This document shows, in pieces, positions 8,158 through 15,378 of a stretch of DNA of 26,793 nucleotides. The stretch covers positions 1 through 26,793 of the forward strand of contig VBFW01000203.1 of NCBI GenBank assembly GCA_005880525.1. The letters run 5' to 3'. The stretch's first letter is position 1. Each line of letters starts with the position of its first letter. A program made the translations under genes and the position numbers. The DNA is from Chloroflexota bacterium. Its GTDB lineage: Bacteria; Chloroflexota; Dormibacteria; Dormibacterales; Dormibacteraceae. A model generated the notes under the pieces. It did not search any database. It had not been told where the DNA came from and worked only from the letters and a program-made list of their open reading frames with translations.

Positions 8158-8430
8158 TCAGCCTGGTCGATCTGCTCGATCGAGAGAGCGAAGGTAGGAG
8201 AAGGAGTAAAGCCCCGTGGCGTGTCCGCTGTCAAACCTGATCTGCAACGCGTACTGGCCGACCAGGGTTACGTCCTGAATTCGCAACTCCTCATCGGGCA
8301 GGTTGCGCACGCGCGACAGACGGCCCGGTGCGCCGGCCTCACCGCGACACTCCGCGCAAGGACACGCCCATCGCAGCTGCTCGCCTCTGTACGAGCTCAC
8401 GTGTCCGCCTTCCCACGTGATCTGCATCAC
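8158..8430 (-). CDS. DUF971-domain protein (GBBH-like N-terminal domain)
   Basis: 90 aa from GTG 8430. The sequence QITWEGGHVSSYRGEQLRWACPCAECRGEAG and the tail VGQYALQIRFDSGHATGLYSFSYLRSL match the DUF971 / gamma-butyrobetaine hydroxylase N-terminal-like fold. The family often neighbours Mrp/ApbC genes, as it does here, suggesting a link to iron-sulfur cluster handling (inference from context). CPCAEC could bind metal. The GTG start truncates the usual first strand. The frame continues upstream with coding-like codons (DPFPVTVDVDRAQQ) to a CTG at 8484 that overlaps the mrp stop as CTGA. The true protein may therefore be 108 aa. Confidence 0.85.
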   Translation of the reverse strand: MMQITWEGGHVSSYRGEQLRWACPCAECRGEAGAPGRLSRVRNLPDEELRIQDVTLVGQYALQIRFDSGHATGLYSFSYLRSLDRADRPG

Positions 8431-8480
8431 CTGCTGCGCGCGATCGACGTCGACCGTGACGGGAAACGGATCCGGGTCTT

Positions 8481-9560
8481 TCAGTGGACGTTGATGACCG
8501 GAAGCTGGCGGAACGACTGGATCGATGTTCGCGCCGCTACCTGAGATGCGATTGCGGTGAACGCCTTCGCGCCCGCCGACTCTGGACGCGAGATGACCAC
8601 GGGTGTGCCGGCATCAGCGTCCTCGCGAATCCCCTCCTCGAGCGGCACGGCGCCGAGGAATGGAACGCCGAGGCGCGTCGCTGCGGCCTCAGCGCCACCG
8701 TGGCTGAAGATCTCGTGCCGATTCCCGCAGCTCGGGCACACGTACCAGCTCATGTTCTCGATGAGTCCGAGCGGCGTCACGTTCAGCTTCCGGAACATCT
8801 GCAGAGCTTTGACAGCGATGTCGGTGGCCACGTCCTGCGGCGTGCACACGATGGCGACGCCTGTGATCGGCACCGCCTGTGCGAGCGTCAGCGAGGCGTC
8901 GCCTGTGCCGGGCGGAAGGTCGATCACCAGGTAGTCGAGGCGGCCCCAGTCGACCTGGATCATCATCGCCTCGATAGCCTTGCCCACCATCGGGCCTCGA
9001 TAGACCGTCGCCTGATCGCCTGGATAGATCTGGCCGAACGACATGATCTTCAGGCCGTGTGCCTCGATGGGCTTCAAGCGGCCGTTGGACTGCTCGGGAA
9101 CCACGCGCGAGTTGGTCATGGTGGGGACGGACGGTCCGAGGATGTCGGCGTCGAGCAGCCCGACGTCGGCACCCGCAATGCGCAGCGCGGCGGCGAGGTT
9201 CACGGCCACCGTCGACTTGCCGACGCCGCCCTTGCCTGACGCGACCGCGATCGTCTGCTTGACGCCGGGCAGGATCTCCGACGGCTTCGGGCGCATGAAC
9301 GCCGGGCGGACGTTGGCGGTCATGCGCACCTCGACCGCCGTCACGCCGGGAAGCCCCCCGACCGCATCCTGAGCCTGCGACTTGAAGCGATCCCTCACCG
9401 GGCACGCCGGGGTGGTGAGCTCGAATGTGAAGCTGACGCGACCCGCCGGATCTACGGTCAGCTCCTTGATCATGCCCAGGCTCACGACATCGCGACCGAG
9501 GTCTGGGTCCTGGATTTGCGCAAGCGCGTCGAGCACCTGCTCGTTGGTGGGCGTCGGCAT
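8481..9560 (-). CDS. mrp: Mrp/ApbC-type iron-sulfur cluster carrier ATPase
   Basis: 359 aa. Residues 1 to about 90 form a MIP18/DUF59 domain (DPDLGRDVVSLGMIKEL, TTPACPVRDR). The ParA/MinD-type P-loop follows, ASGKGGVGKSTVAVNLA near residue 109, then DADILGPSVP and DLPPGTGDASLTLAQ. A CPSC pair near residue 274 is the conserved CxxC used for bridging a 4Fe-4S cluster between subunits. It binds and transfers Fe-S clusters to apoproteins in the cytoplasm with ATPase activity. The C-terminus is followed directly by the DUF971 gene in the same direction. TAACAT lies 8 nt before ATG 9560 with no Shine-Dalgarno. Length and domain order are normal for the family. Confidence 0.93.
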   Translation of the reverse strand: MPTPTNEQVLDALAQIQDPDLGRDVVSLGMIKELTVDPAGRVSFTFELTTPACPVRDRFKSQAQDAVGGLPGVTAVEVRMTANVRPAFMRPKPSEILPGVKQTIAVASGKGGVGKSTVAVNLAAALRIAGADVGLLDADILGPSVPTMTNSRVVPEQSNGRLKPIEAHGLKIMSFGQIYPGDQATVYRGPMVGKAIEAMMIQVDWGRLDYLVIDLPPGTGDASLTLAQAVPITGVAIVCTPQDVATDIAVKALQMFRKLNVTPLGLIENMSWYVCPSCGNRHEIFSHGGAEAAATRLGVPFLGAVPLEEGIREDADAGTPVVISRPESAGAKAFTAIASQVAARTSIQSFRQLPVINVH

Positions 9561-9563
9561 CGC

Positions 9564-10190
9564 ATGGCATGTTACGGGGACTTGAGCTCAGCCACCCCAG
9601 CCGCGTTCGCCGCCCACCAGGCCGCCTGCCGGCGGTGCACCGTCTGTGCCGACCAGGGCATCATCGCCGAGGCGACGCCGACCTTCTCGGGCGAATGGGG
9701 CGCGAAGTTCCTCCTGGTCGGCCAGGCACCGGGCCCGGTCGAGCGCGAGTCGCGGCGGCCTTTCTCAGGCCGTGCCGGCAAAGAGCTGGACCGCTGGATG
9801 CTGCGCGCGGGTTTCGAGTCGGCCGAGGAATTTCGCCGCGTCACGTACATCGCGGCGCTGATGCGATGTTTTCCAGGACGCAATCCGCGCGGCACCGGCG
9901 ACCTTCGCCCGCCGCCGGCCGGCATCGCCAACTGCGCGCACTGGCTCGACGCGGAGCTGCGAATGCTGCGACCGCGCGTGCTGATTCCCGTCGGTCAGCT
10001 TGCGATCGTGCGCTTTCTGGGTCATGGGTCGTTGGAGTCTCGCGTGGGCAAGAAGTTCGGCGAGCGTCCTGTGATGGTCCCGCTTCCCCATCCGTCGGGA
10101 CAGAGTCGCTGGCTCAACGATCCAGAAAATCGCGAACGGCTCACGCATGCGCTGGCGCTCATCTCACAATTGCGCAGGAGGCTCGCATGA
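9564..10190 (+). CDS. Uracil-DNA glycosylase, family 4-like (iron-sulfur)
   Basis: 208 aa from ATG 9564; TTG 9582 is an alternative and would leave more room for the divergent promoter. The N-terminal Cys group CRRCTVC (C22, C25, C28) together with C102 and C124 suggests the 4Fe-4S cluster of family 4/5 enzymes. The uracil-pocket motif is VGQAPGPVERESRRPFSGRAGKEL, equivalent to GEAPG...GRPFVGRAG. The C-terminal motif LPHPSGQSRWLN corresponds to the HPSP/HPS motif. It removes uracil from DNA to start base-excision repair. Gln replaces the usual Glu of GEAPG, so the exact subfamily is uncertain. Its last codons overlap the next gene as ATGA. Confidence 0.85.
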   Translation: MACYGDLSSATPAAFAAHQAACRRCTVCADQGIIAEATPTFSGEWGAKFLLVGQAPGPVERESRRPFSGRAGKELDRWMLRAGFESAEEFRRVTYIAALMRCFPGRNPRGTGDLRPPPAGIANCAHWLDAELRMLRPRVLIPVGQLAIVRFLGHGSLESRVGKKFGERPVMVPLPHPSGQSRWLNDPENRERLTHALALISQLRRRLA

Positions 10191-10504
10191 AGTACGTGCT
10201 CGTTTTTTATGGAGGCGGAATGCCCGACACACCGGCCGCGCAGGCGCGCGTGCTCAAGCAGTGGAGCCGGTGGTACGAAAATCTCGGCAAGTCGGTCGTC
10301 GACGGCGGGCTCCCGTTCTCGGGCCGCGTTAACAAGATTCGCGACGACGGCACGAGCGCGAAAGGTCCGATAGGCCAGAGGGCCACGGGCTACGCGATCC
10401 TCGACGCTCAGGACCTCGAAAAGGCCACCAGGATGGCGAGAGGCTGCCCGATCCTCAAGAGCGGCGGCAGCATCGCGGTCTACGAAACCGCGTCCATGAT
10501 GTAG
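10187..10504 (+). CDS. YCII-related domain protein
   Basis: 105 aa. MKYVLVFYGGG...AWYENLGKS-like N-terminus (WSRWYENLGKSVVDGG), then GYAILDAQDLEKATRMARGCPILKSGGSIAVYE, is the dimeric alpha/beta ferredoxin-like YCII fold found in the PhnB/DGPF group of small proteins. Biochemical function is not defined for most members. The start is well supported: an AGGAGG Shine-Dalgarno lies 5 nt before ATG 10187, and ATG overlaps the UDG stop (ATGA). This is one of the few clear Shine-Dalgarno sequences in the window. The rsmE gene begins 4 bp after its stop, so UDG-YCII-rsmE is probably one transcript. Confidence 0.85.
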   Translation: MKYVLVFYGGGMPDTPAAQARVLKQWSRWYENLGKSVVDGGLPFSGRVNKIRDDGTSAKGPIGQRATGYAILDAQDLEKATRMARGCPILKSGGSIAVYETASMM

Positions 10505-10508
10505 CTCG

Positions 10509-11171
10509 TTGCCGTTCTTCTTCGCCGAGCGCCAGGGTCATCGCGCGATCATCCGCGGCTCGGACGCATCGCACCTCGCGCGCTCGCTGCGCGCGCGACC
10601 CGGAGAGGAGATCCAGGTCGTCGACGCTCAGGGTTTCCTGCTCACCGTGCGTGTCGAGTCGGTAAGCAGCTCGCTGATTGCCGGACGCATCGTCGCCGAA
10701 GAGGAGCACCGGCCGGAGCCCACGCGTCACATCGTGGTGGCGATCGCACACCTGCCGGCCGCCTCACTGGACCTGGTGCTGTCGCGCTGCACCGAGGTGG
10801 GCGCGTCGGCGTTCCACATCGTGCAGGCGGATCGCAGCGTCGCGCGTGGCGCCAGGCAGGACCGATGGCAGACGATCGTGCGCGAGGCCGCGATGCTGGC
10901 CGGGCGCCTGCGCGTGCCGGTCGTCGCAGGCCCATCACCGCTCGCGGAGGTGCTGCGCGATGAGCCGAACCCGGTGATGCTCGTGCGCGCCGCGAAGGCT
11001 CCGCTCAGCGCGATGTCGCGCGACGGCGACGTGACACTTCTCGTCGGGCCGGAGGGCGGATGGACCGAGCGCGAGGCCGAGATGGTCCCCGTGCACGCGG
11101 CGCTCGGGCCGCGCAACTTACGCGCCGACACGGCGGCGATCGTGGCGACCGCAATCGCGGCCGGGATCTAG
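10509..11171 (+). CDS. rsmE: 16S rRNA (uracil-1498-N3)-methyltransferase RsmE
   Basis: 220 aa from TTG 10509, giving the usual start PFFFAERQGHRAIIRGSDASHLARSLRARPGEEI. SPOUT-fold SAM-binding knot motifs are present: VTLLVGPEGGWTEREAEM and LGPRNLRADTAAIVATAIAAG. RsmE methylates N3 of U1498 in 16S rRNA, using S-adenosylmethionine. LRADTA takes the place of the common LRVETA/LRTETA. It is third in the UDG-YCII-rsmE operon rather than next to dnaJ, where rsmE often lies. Its TAG stop shares the palindrome CTAG with the stop of the convergent membrane gene. Confidence 0.93.
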   Translation: MPFFFAERQGHRAIIRGSDASHLARSLRARPGEEIQVVDAQGFLLTVRVESVSSSLIAGRIVAEEEHRPEPTRHIVVAIAHLPAASLDLVLSRCTEVGASAFHIVQADRSVARGARQDRWQTIVREAAMLAGRLRVPVVAGPSPLAEVLRDEPNPVMLVRAAKAPLSAMSRDGDVTLLVGPEGGWTEREAEMVPVHAALGPRNLRADTAAIVATAIAAGI

Positions 11172-11437
11172 CGCTTCAGTTTGCGGTAGGTGACAACCTC
11201 GCCCACGATCACCGTTATCGAGGAGAGGACGAAGAGCCCGATCGGAAAAAGCATGAGCAATGGGTTTTCGAAGTTGATGGCCAGCACGATCAGGCCGAGG
11301 TCGAAGACGATAAAGGTGTAAGCGAGATAACCGCGGGGCGTGGCGGCATACCCCGGCGGAAGCGAGCCCAACGGCCTCGAGGTCACGCGCCGAATCACGA
11401 AGTCCCTTCCGAGAATCAAGGCAATCGACGAAATCAC
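11168..11437 (-). CDS. Small membrane protein, unknown function
   Basis: About 89 aa from GTG 11437. Two hydrophobic hairpin segments are clear (LAYTFIVFDLGLIVLAI and LLMLFPIGLFVLSSITVIVG), preceded by RDFVIRRVTSRPLGSLPPGYAATPRG and ending in the basic tail TYRKLKR. A further hydrophobic stretch (LLVLGSALVISSIALIL) lies partly upstream of the GTG, so the protein probably starts earlier. In-frame CTG codons at 11458 and 11452 are candidates, and a GGGAGG lies at 11479-11474. No ATG, GTG or TTG fits between that site and 11437. I do not recognise the family. It points away from lepA and converges on rsmE. Confidence 0.6.
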   Translation of the reverse strand: MISSIALILGRDFVIRRVTSRPLGSLPPGYAATPRGYLAYTFIVFDLGLIVLAINFENPLLMLFPIGLFVLSSITVIVGEVVTYRKLKR

Positions 11438-11479
11438 CAGCGCCGAACCCAGAACCAGTAGCGTGACTCGAGACCTCCC

Positions 11480-11491
11480 TAGGATTGCTCC
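11480..11491 (+). promoter_or_regulatory. -10-like box directly before lepA (leaderless type)
   Basis: TAGGAT at 11480-11485 is followed by 6 nt and then GTG 11492. There is no Shine-Dalgarno on the plus strand. The spacing is what a leaderless mRNA starting at the GTG would need. Confidence 0.45.
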
Positions 11492-13294
11492 GTGCCCGCC
11501 GATAGCAGCCTCGTTCGGAACTTTTGCATCATCGCCCACATCGACCACGGGAAGTCGACGCTGGCCGACCGGCTGCTGGAGTTCACCGGGTCGATCAGCA
11601 AGCGGGACATGCAGGACCAGGTCCTCGACACCATGGATCTGGAGCGCGAGCGCGGCATCACCATCAAGCTCCAGGCGGTCCGGATGACCTACCCGGCTTC
11701 GGACGGCCAGACCTACGAGCTGAACCTGATCGACACGCCTGGCCACGTCGATTTCTCCTATGAGGTGTCGCGGTCGCTCGCCGCGTGCGAGGGCGCGATC
11801 CTCGTGGTCGACGCGGCCCAGGGCATCGAGGCCCAGACCCTCGCGAACCTCTACCAGGCGGTCGAGGCCGGGCTCCGCATCGTGCCGGTGGTCAACAAGA
11901 TCGACCTCGACGCCGCGCAGCCCGAGATGGTCGCCGAGGAGATCGCCGACGTCACAGGCCTTCCGCGCTCGGAGGTGATTTTCGCCTCGGCGAAGCTCGG
12001 CATCGGCACGCAGGACATCCTCGAGGCGGTCATCGCGCGCGTGCCGCCGCCACGGGGCGACGCGAGCGCGCCGCTGAGGGCGCTCATCTTCGACTCGCAC
12101 TACGACACGTACCGAGGCGTCATCACATATGTGCGGGTCGTCGATGGCGAGATCCTGCCGCGCACGAGGATCCGGATGATGAACACCGACAAGGTCCACG
12201 AGGTCGATGAGGTGGGATGGTTCGCGCCGCGTCCTCGGGCGGCCGAAAAGCTGATGGCCGGCGAGGTCGGCTACGTGACAGCTGCCATCAAGAACGTGAT
12301 CGACGCGCGCGTCGGCGACACCGTCACGACCGCGGAGCACGGCGCCAAGAAGCCCCTGCCCGGCTACCGCCAGGTGAAGCCGATGGTTTTCGCGGGGCTT
12401 TTCCCGACCGACTCCGACCAGTTCTCAGAGCTGAAAGAGGCGCTCGAGAAGCTGCAGCTGAACGACGCAGCCCTTTCGTACGAGCCCGAAAACTCCGCAG
12501 CGCTCGGCTTCGGTTTCCGCTGCGGCTTCCTCGGCCTGCTGCACCTCGAGATCGTGCAGGAGCGCCTGGAACGGGAGTTCCAGCTCGACCTGATCACGAC
12601 CGCGCCCACTGTGGAGTACGAGGTCAAGCTCCGTCGCGGGGGCATGGTCCACGTCGACAACCCCGCCCTGCTGCCGGACCCCACCACCATCGAGTCGGTC
12701 TCGGAGCCTTTCGTGAAGCTGTCGATCATCGTCCCGTCCATATATGTCGGCGCGATGATGGAGCTCTGCCAGGACCGCCGCAGCATGTTCAAGCATCTCG
12801 AGCATCGTCCCGGCGAACGCATCGTTCTCGAGTACGAGACCCCGCTGGGCGAGATCATCCACGACTTCTACGACCAGCTGAAGTCGCGCTCCAAGGGCTA
12901 TGCGTCGATGGACTACGAGATGATCGGCTTCCGCGAAGGAGAGCTGGTGAAGCTGGACGTGCTGGTCGCGGGCGAGCCGGTGGACGCGCTGTCGCTGATC
13001 GCGCACCGCAGCAAGGCGCAGGCGCAGGGCCGCCGGCTGGTCGAGAAGCTCAAGACGATAATCCCGCGGCAGCTGTACGAGGTGCCGCTCCAGGCTGCGA
13101 TCGGCGGCAAGGTCATCGCGCGCGAGACGATCCCCGCGATGCGCAAAGATGTGCTCGCCAAATGCTATGGCGGTGACGTGACCCGGAAGCGCAAACTCCT
13201 CGAGAAGCAAAAAGAAGGGAAGCGGCGCATGAAGCGCGTCGGCTCGGTCGAGATCCCCCAGGAGGCGTTCATGGCGGTGTTGAAGCTTGACTAA
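11492..13294 (+). CDS. lepA: Elongation factor 4 (LepA), ribosome-associated GTPase
   Basis: 600 aa, the family's normal length. G1 is AHIDHGKST near residue 18, G2 RGITIK, G3 DTPGHVDF, and G4 VVNKIDL. The LepA-specific C-terminal domain is present (KRKLLEKQKEGKRRMKRVGSVEIPQEAFMAVL). LepA binds ribosomes and hydrolyses GTP; it is linked to back-translocation, initiation and 30S biogenesis. GTG 11492 gives the canonical start SSLVRNFCIIAHIDHGKSTLADRLLE. Its last 8 bp overlap the TTG start of the downstream lipoprotein gene, so the two are probably co-translated. Confidence 0.97.
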   Translation: MPADSSLVRNFCIIAHIDHGKSTLADRLLEFTGSISKRDMQDQVLDTMDLERERGITIKLQAVRMTYPASDGQTYELNLIDTPGHVDFSYEVSRSLAACEGAILVVDAAQGIEAQTLANLYQAVEAGLRIVPVVNKIDLDAAQPEMVAEEIADVTGLPRSEVIFASAKLGIGTQDILEAVIARVPPPRGDASAPLRALIFDSHYDTYRGVITYVRVVDGEILPRTRIRMMNTDKVHEVDEVGWFAPRPRAAEKLMAGEVGYVTAAIKNVIDARVGDTVTTAEHGAKKPLPGYRQVKPMVFAGLFPTDSDQFSELKEALEKLQLNDAALSYEPENSAALGFGFRCGFLGLLHLEIVQERLEREFQLDLITTAPTVEYEVKLRRGGMVHVDNPALLPDPTTIESVSEPFVKLSIIVPSIYVGAMMELCQDRRSMFKHLEHRPGERIVLEYETPLGEIIHDFYDQLKSRSKGYASMDYEMIGFREGELVKLDVLVAGEPVDALSLIAHRSKAQAQGRRLVEKLKTIIPRQLYEVPLQAAIGGKVIARETIPAMRKDVLAKCYGGDVTRKRKLLEKQKEGKRRMKRVGSVEIPQEAFMAVLKLD

Positions 13295-14336
13295 AAGGGC
13301 GCTCGCGTTGGTTGTGTTCGCCGCGCTGCTGCTCGGCGCCGCCTGCACGCGCTCGGGGGCTTCCAGTGGCGGCGGAGGCACGCCGGCGCAGATCTACGCC
13401 GCCGCCCCGACCGTGGACGAGGTCAGGTCGTCGCTCGGGTCCGAGACGTGGTGGCCGGCGACGCCTTCGTTTCGCATCCGGCCCCTCGGCCTTCCGAGCA
13501 TGTCCGAAGGCGAGAAATTCGGCATCACGCAGCGCTTCATTCACGTAGGAAGCTCAGAGCACCTGGCGGCCGACTACACGGTCTGGAGCACCACCACCTA
13601 CGCAAGCGCGCTGTTCAACATCATTCAGAACCAGGTCACGTCGATGACCGGTCCGCGCGCCGGCGATCAGAGCCTCTATTGGGGCACCAGGTCTCACACC
13701 GACACATCGCTGTACGACACCAGCGCCCTCATCCGCGTGGGCCAGGTGATCATGGAGATCGACGCCACCAAGGGCTCGGGTTACGTCGACACCAAACAGA
13801 TGGGGAAGCTCGCCACCAAGATGGTGTCGAAGCTGAAGGGCGCGTTGAAGGGGACGGTCAAGCCGAGCCCGCTGCCGGAGAGCGATCAGAAGCTGCTGCT
13901 GCCTCTTGGCACCGATGTCACGCTCGCGGCATCGGTGAGGCTGCCCGTCGAGGTCGCCGCCGAGATACTCGGCGCCTCCTCGCCGCAGGACGTCGTCGAC
14001 TCGTTCACGAAGCTGAACGTCAAGGACTTCCTGTTCGGCGACTACGCGTTGAATGCCGACCTCAACATGGAGGTGCGCGCGATCGTCTTCAGCTTCTCGA
14101 GCCCGAGCGACGCCGCCGATTGGATCGACGTCGCCGTCGGCAGGGCCAACCTCGACGCCTCGGGAGTCGCGTCAGGCTATGCGGCGGGCATCGGCGAGTA
14201 CTACGCGTTCATCCTCGCCGGCTCGCACGTCGGCCTGCTGTTCTGCAACTCGCTGTCGCCATACGAGGCTGCGTCGCGAGCGTGCGAGAGCCCGATCGGC
14301 AGCCTGATCGGAGCGTGGCAGACCCGGCTGACCTAG
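13287..14336 (+). CDS. Predicted lipoprotein of unknown function
   Basis: 349 aa from TTG 13287, overlapping the lepA stop by 8 bp. The N-terminus is a lipoprotein signal: basic TKRALALVVFAALL, then the lipobox LLGAAC, then a Ser/Gly-rich linker (SGASSGGGG). This predicts an extracytoplasmic, lipid-anchored protein. The mature part has two related-looking portions with hydrophobic strands and YADS-like loops (TTYASALFNIIQNQV; VFSFSSPSDAADWIDVAVG). I do not recognise a family. Nothing suggests an enzyme; no TM helix beyond the signal is seen. Coupling to lepA implies constant expression with a translation gene, with no evident functional link. Confidence 0.8.
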   Translation: MTKRALALVVFAALLLGAACTRSGASSGGGGTPAQIYAAAPTVDEVRSSLGSETWWPATPSFRIRPLGLPSMSEGEKFGITQRFIHVGSSEHLAADYTVWSTTTYASALFNIIQNQVTSMTGPRAGDQSLYWGTRSHTDTSLYDTSALIRVGQVIMEIDATKGSGYVDTKQMGKLATKMVSKLKGALKGTVKPSPLPESDQKLLLPLGTDVTLAASVRLPVEVAAEILGASSPQDVVDSFTKLNVKDFLFGDYALNADLNMEVRAIVFSFSSPSDAADWIDVAVGRANLDASGVASGYAAGIGEYYAFILAGSHVGLLFCNSLSPYEAASRACESPIGSLIGAWQTRLT

Positions 14337-14339
14337 ATC

Positions 14340-14360
14340 CCTCCCCACCATGTGGGGAGG
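14340..14360. repeat. GC-rich palindrome between convergent lipoprotein and epimerase genes
   Basis: CCTCCCCAC (14340-14348) and GTGGGGAGG (14352-14360) form a perfect 9-bp stem with a 3-nt loop. GGTGGGGGCG follows. There is no T tract, so if it ends transcription it is not a classic intrinsic terminator. The motif order resembles the element at 18312-18362 read in the other direction. Confidence 0.55.
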
Positions 14361-14383
14361 TTAGGTGGGGGCGTCGGCCAGGC

Positions 14384-15340
14384 TTAGGCCTTCGACGCTT
14401 TCTGCTCCTGGGCCTCTAGAAACCAGTGCCACTGGCGCTCGAGGCCTTCTCGCAGCGACGTCCCCGGCTCCCATCCGAGCTGCATGCGCGCGCGCGTGAT
14501 CGAGGCGCCTGCCCGCCGGTGGTCGAAAGGCTGCCTGTCCACGTGCCGGCGCGTGAGCTGCATGCCCGCCACCTCGGTGAGCACATCGAGCGCCTGGTTG
14601 ACCGAGACTCCGCTTCCGCCGCCGACGTTGTAGAGGTCGCCGGGCGATCCCCGCTGCGCCGCTCGCACCGTCACGTCCACGGCGTCGGTGACGTACGTGA
14701 AGTCGCGGGTCTGCTCGCCGTCGCCGTACACGTCGAATACGCGGCCGTCGTACATCGCCTGCATGGCCTTCGCGAGCATCAGGTCGGGGCGCATGCGCGG
14801 CCCGTACACGGAGAAATAGCGCAGCCTGACCACAGGCATGCGGTAGTTCTTCCAGTAGACGTATGCGAGGTGCTCGCCGGCGAGCTTGGTGACGCCGTAC
14901 TGCGACAGGGGCGCGGGCGCTGTGGTCTCGGCGGTGGGGAAGACCTCAGCGTCGCCATAGACCGAGGCCGACCCTCCGTAGACAAAGGACTTGAGCTTCA
15001 TGTCCTTCACCGCGTCGAGCAGGTGATGCGTGGCGATCACGTTTTCGCGCAGGTAATGGTCGAACTGCATCGGCGCGGCGCGAACGCCGGGGCGGCCGGC
15101 CAGGTGGTAGACGGCCTCGGCGCCGTCGAGCGCCGAGGAAAGATCGTCCTGCGAAAGGTCGAGCGACTCGAATCGGAAGCGGCTGTGCGTGCGCGCCTGG
15201 CCGACATTGCGCTCCTTCGCGGCGCGCGCGTAGTAGTCGGTGAACCCGTCGATGCCGACCACTTCGTGGCCGTCGCTGAGGATGCGCTCCACGAGGTGCG
15301 AGCCGATGAAGCCGGCCGCGCCGGTGACGACCACTTTCAC
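14384..15340 (-). CDS. NAD-dependent sugar-nucleotide epimerase/dehydratase (GalE-like extended SDR)
   Basis: 318 aa from GTG 15340. The Rossmann motif is TGAAGFIGSHLVERIL at residue 7. GIDGFTDYYARAAKERN resembles UDP-glucuronate/UDP-glucose 4-epimerase-type proteins. The catalytic elements are GGSASVYGDAE and YGVTKLAGE (YxxxK). VRLRYFSVYGPRMRPDL and QTRDFTYVTDAVD are the usual substrate-side motifs. It probably interconverts UDP-sugars for envelope polysaccharide; the exact sugar cannot be decided. TAGAAT lies 9 nt before the start. It faces away from ybaK with 38 bp between the two starts. Confidence 0.85.
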   Translation of the reverse strand: MKVVVTGAAGFIGSHLVERILSDGHEVVGIDGFTDYYARAAKERNVGQARTHSRFRFESLDLSQDDLSSALDGAEAVYHLAGRPGVRAAPMQFDHYLRENVIATHHLLDAVKDMKLKSFVYGGSASVYGDAEVFPTAETTAPAPLSQYGVTKLAGEHLAYVYWKNYRMPVVRLRYFSVYGPRMRPDLMLAKAMQAMYDGRVFDVYGDGEQTRDFTYVTDAVDVTVRAAQRGSPGDLYNVGGGSGVSVNQALDVLTEVAGMQLTRRHVDRQPFDHRRAGASITRARMQLGWEPGTSLREGLERQWHWFLEAQEQKASKA

Positions 15341-15378
15341 GGGATGGCCATTCTAGGCGCGGCCGTATTCTTCCAGCC
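15341..15378. promoter_or_regulatory. Compact divergent promoter, epimerase / ybaK
   Basis: On the plus strand TATTCT (15366-15371) ends 7 nt before GTG 15379. On the minus strand TAGAAT (15355-15350) ends 9 nt before GTG 15340. No Shine-Dalgarno is visible on either side. Both hexamers fit a -10 element placed for leaderless or nearly leaderless transcripts. Confidence 0.45.
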
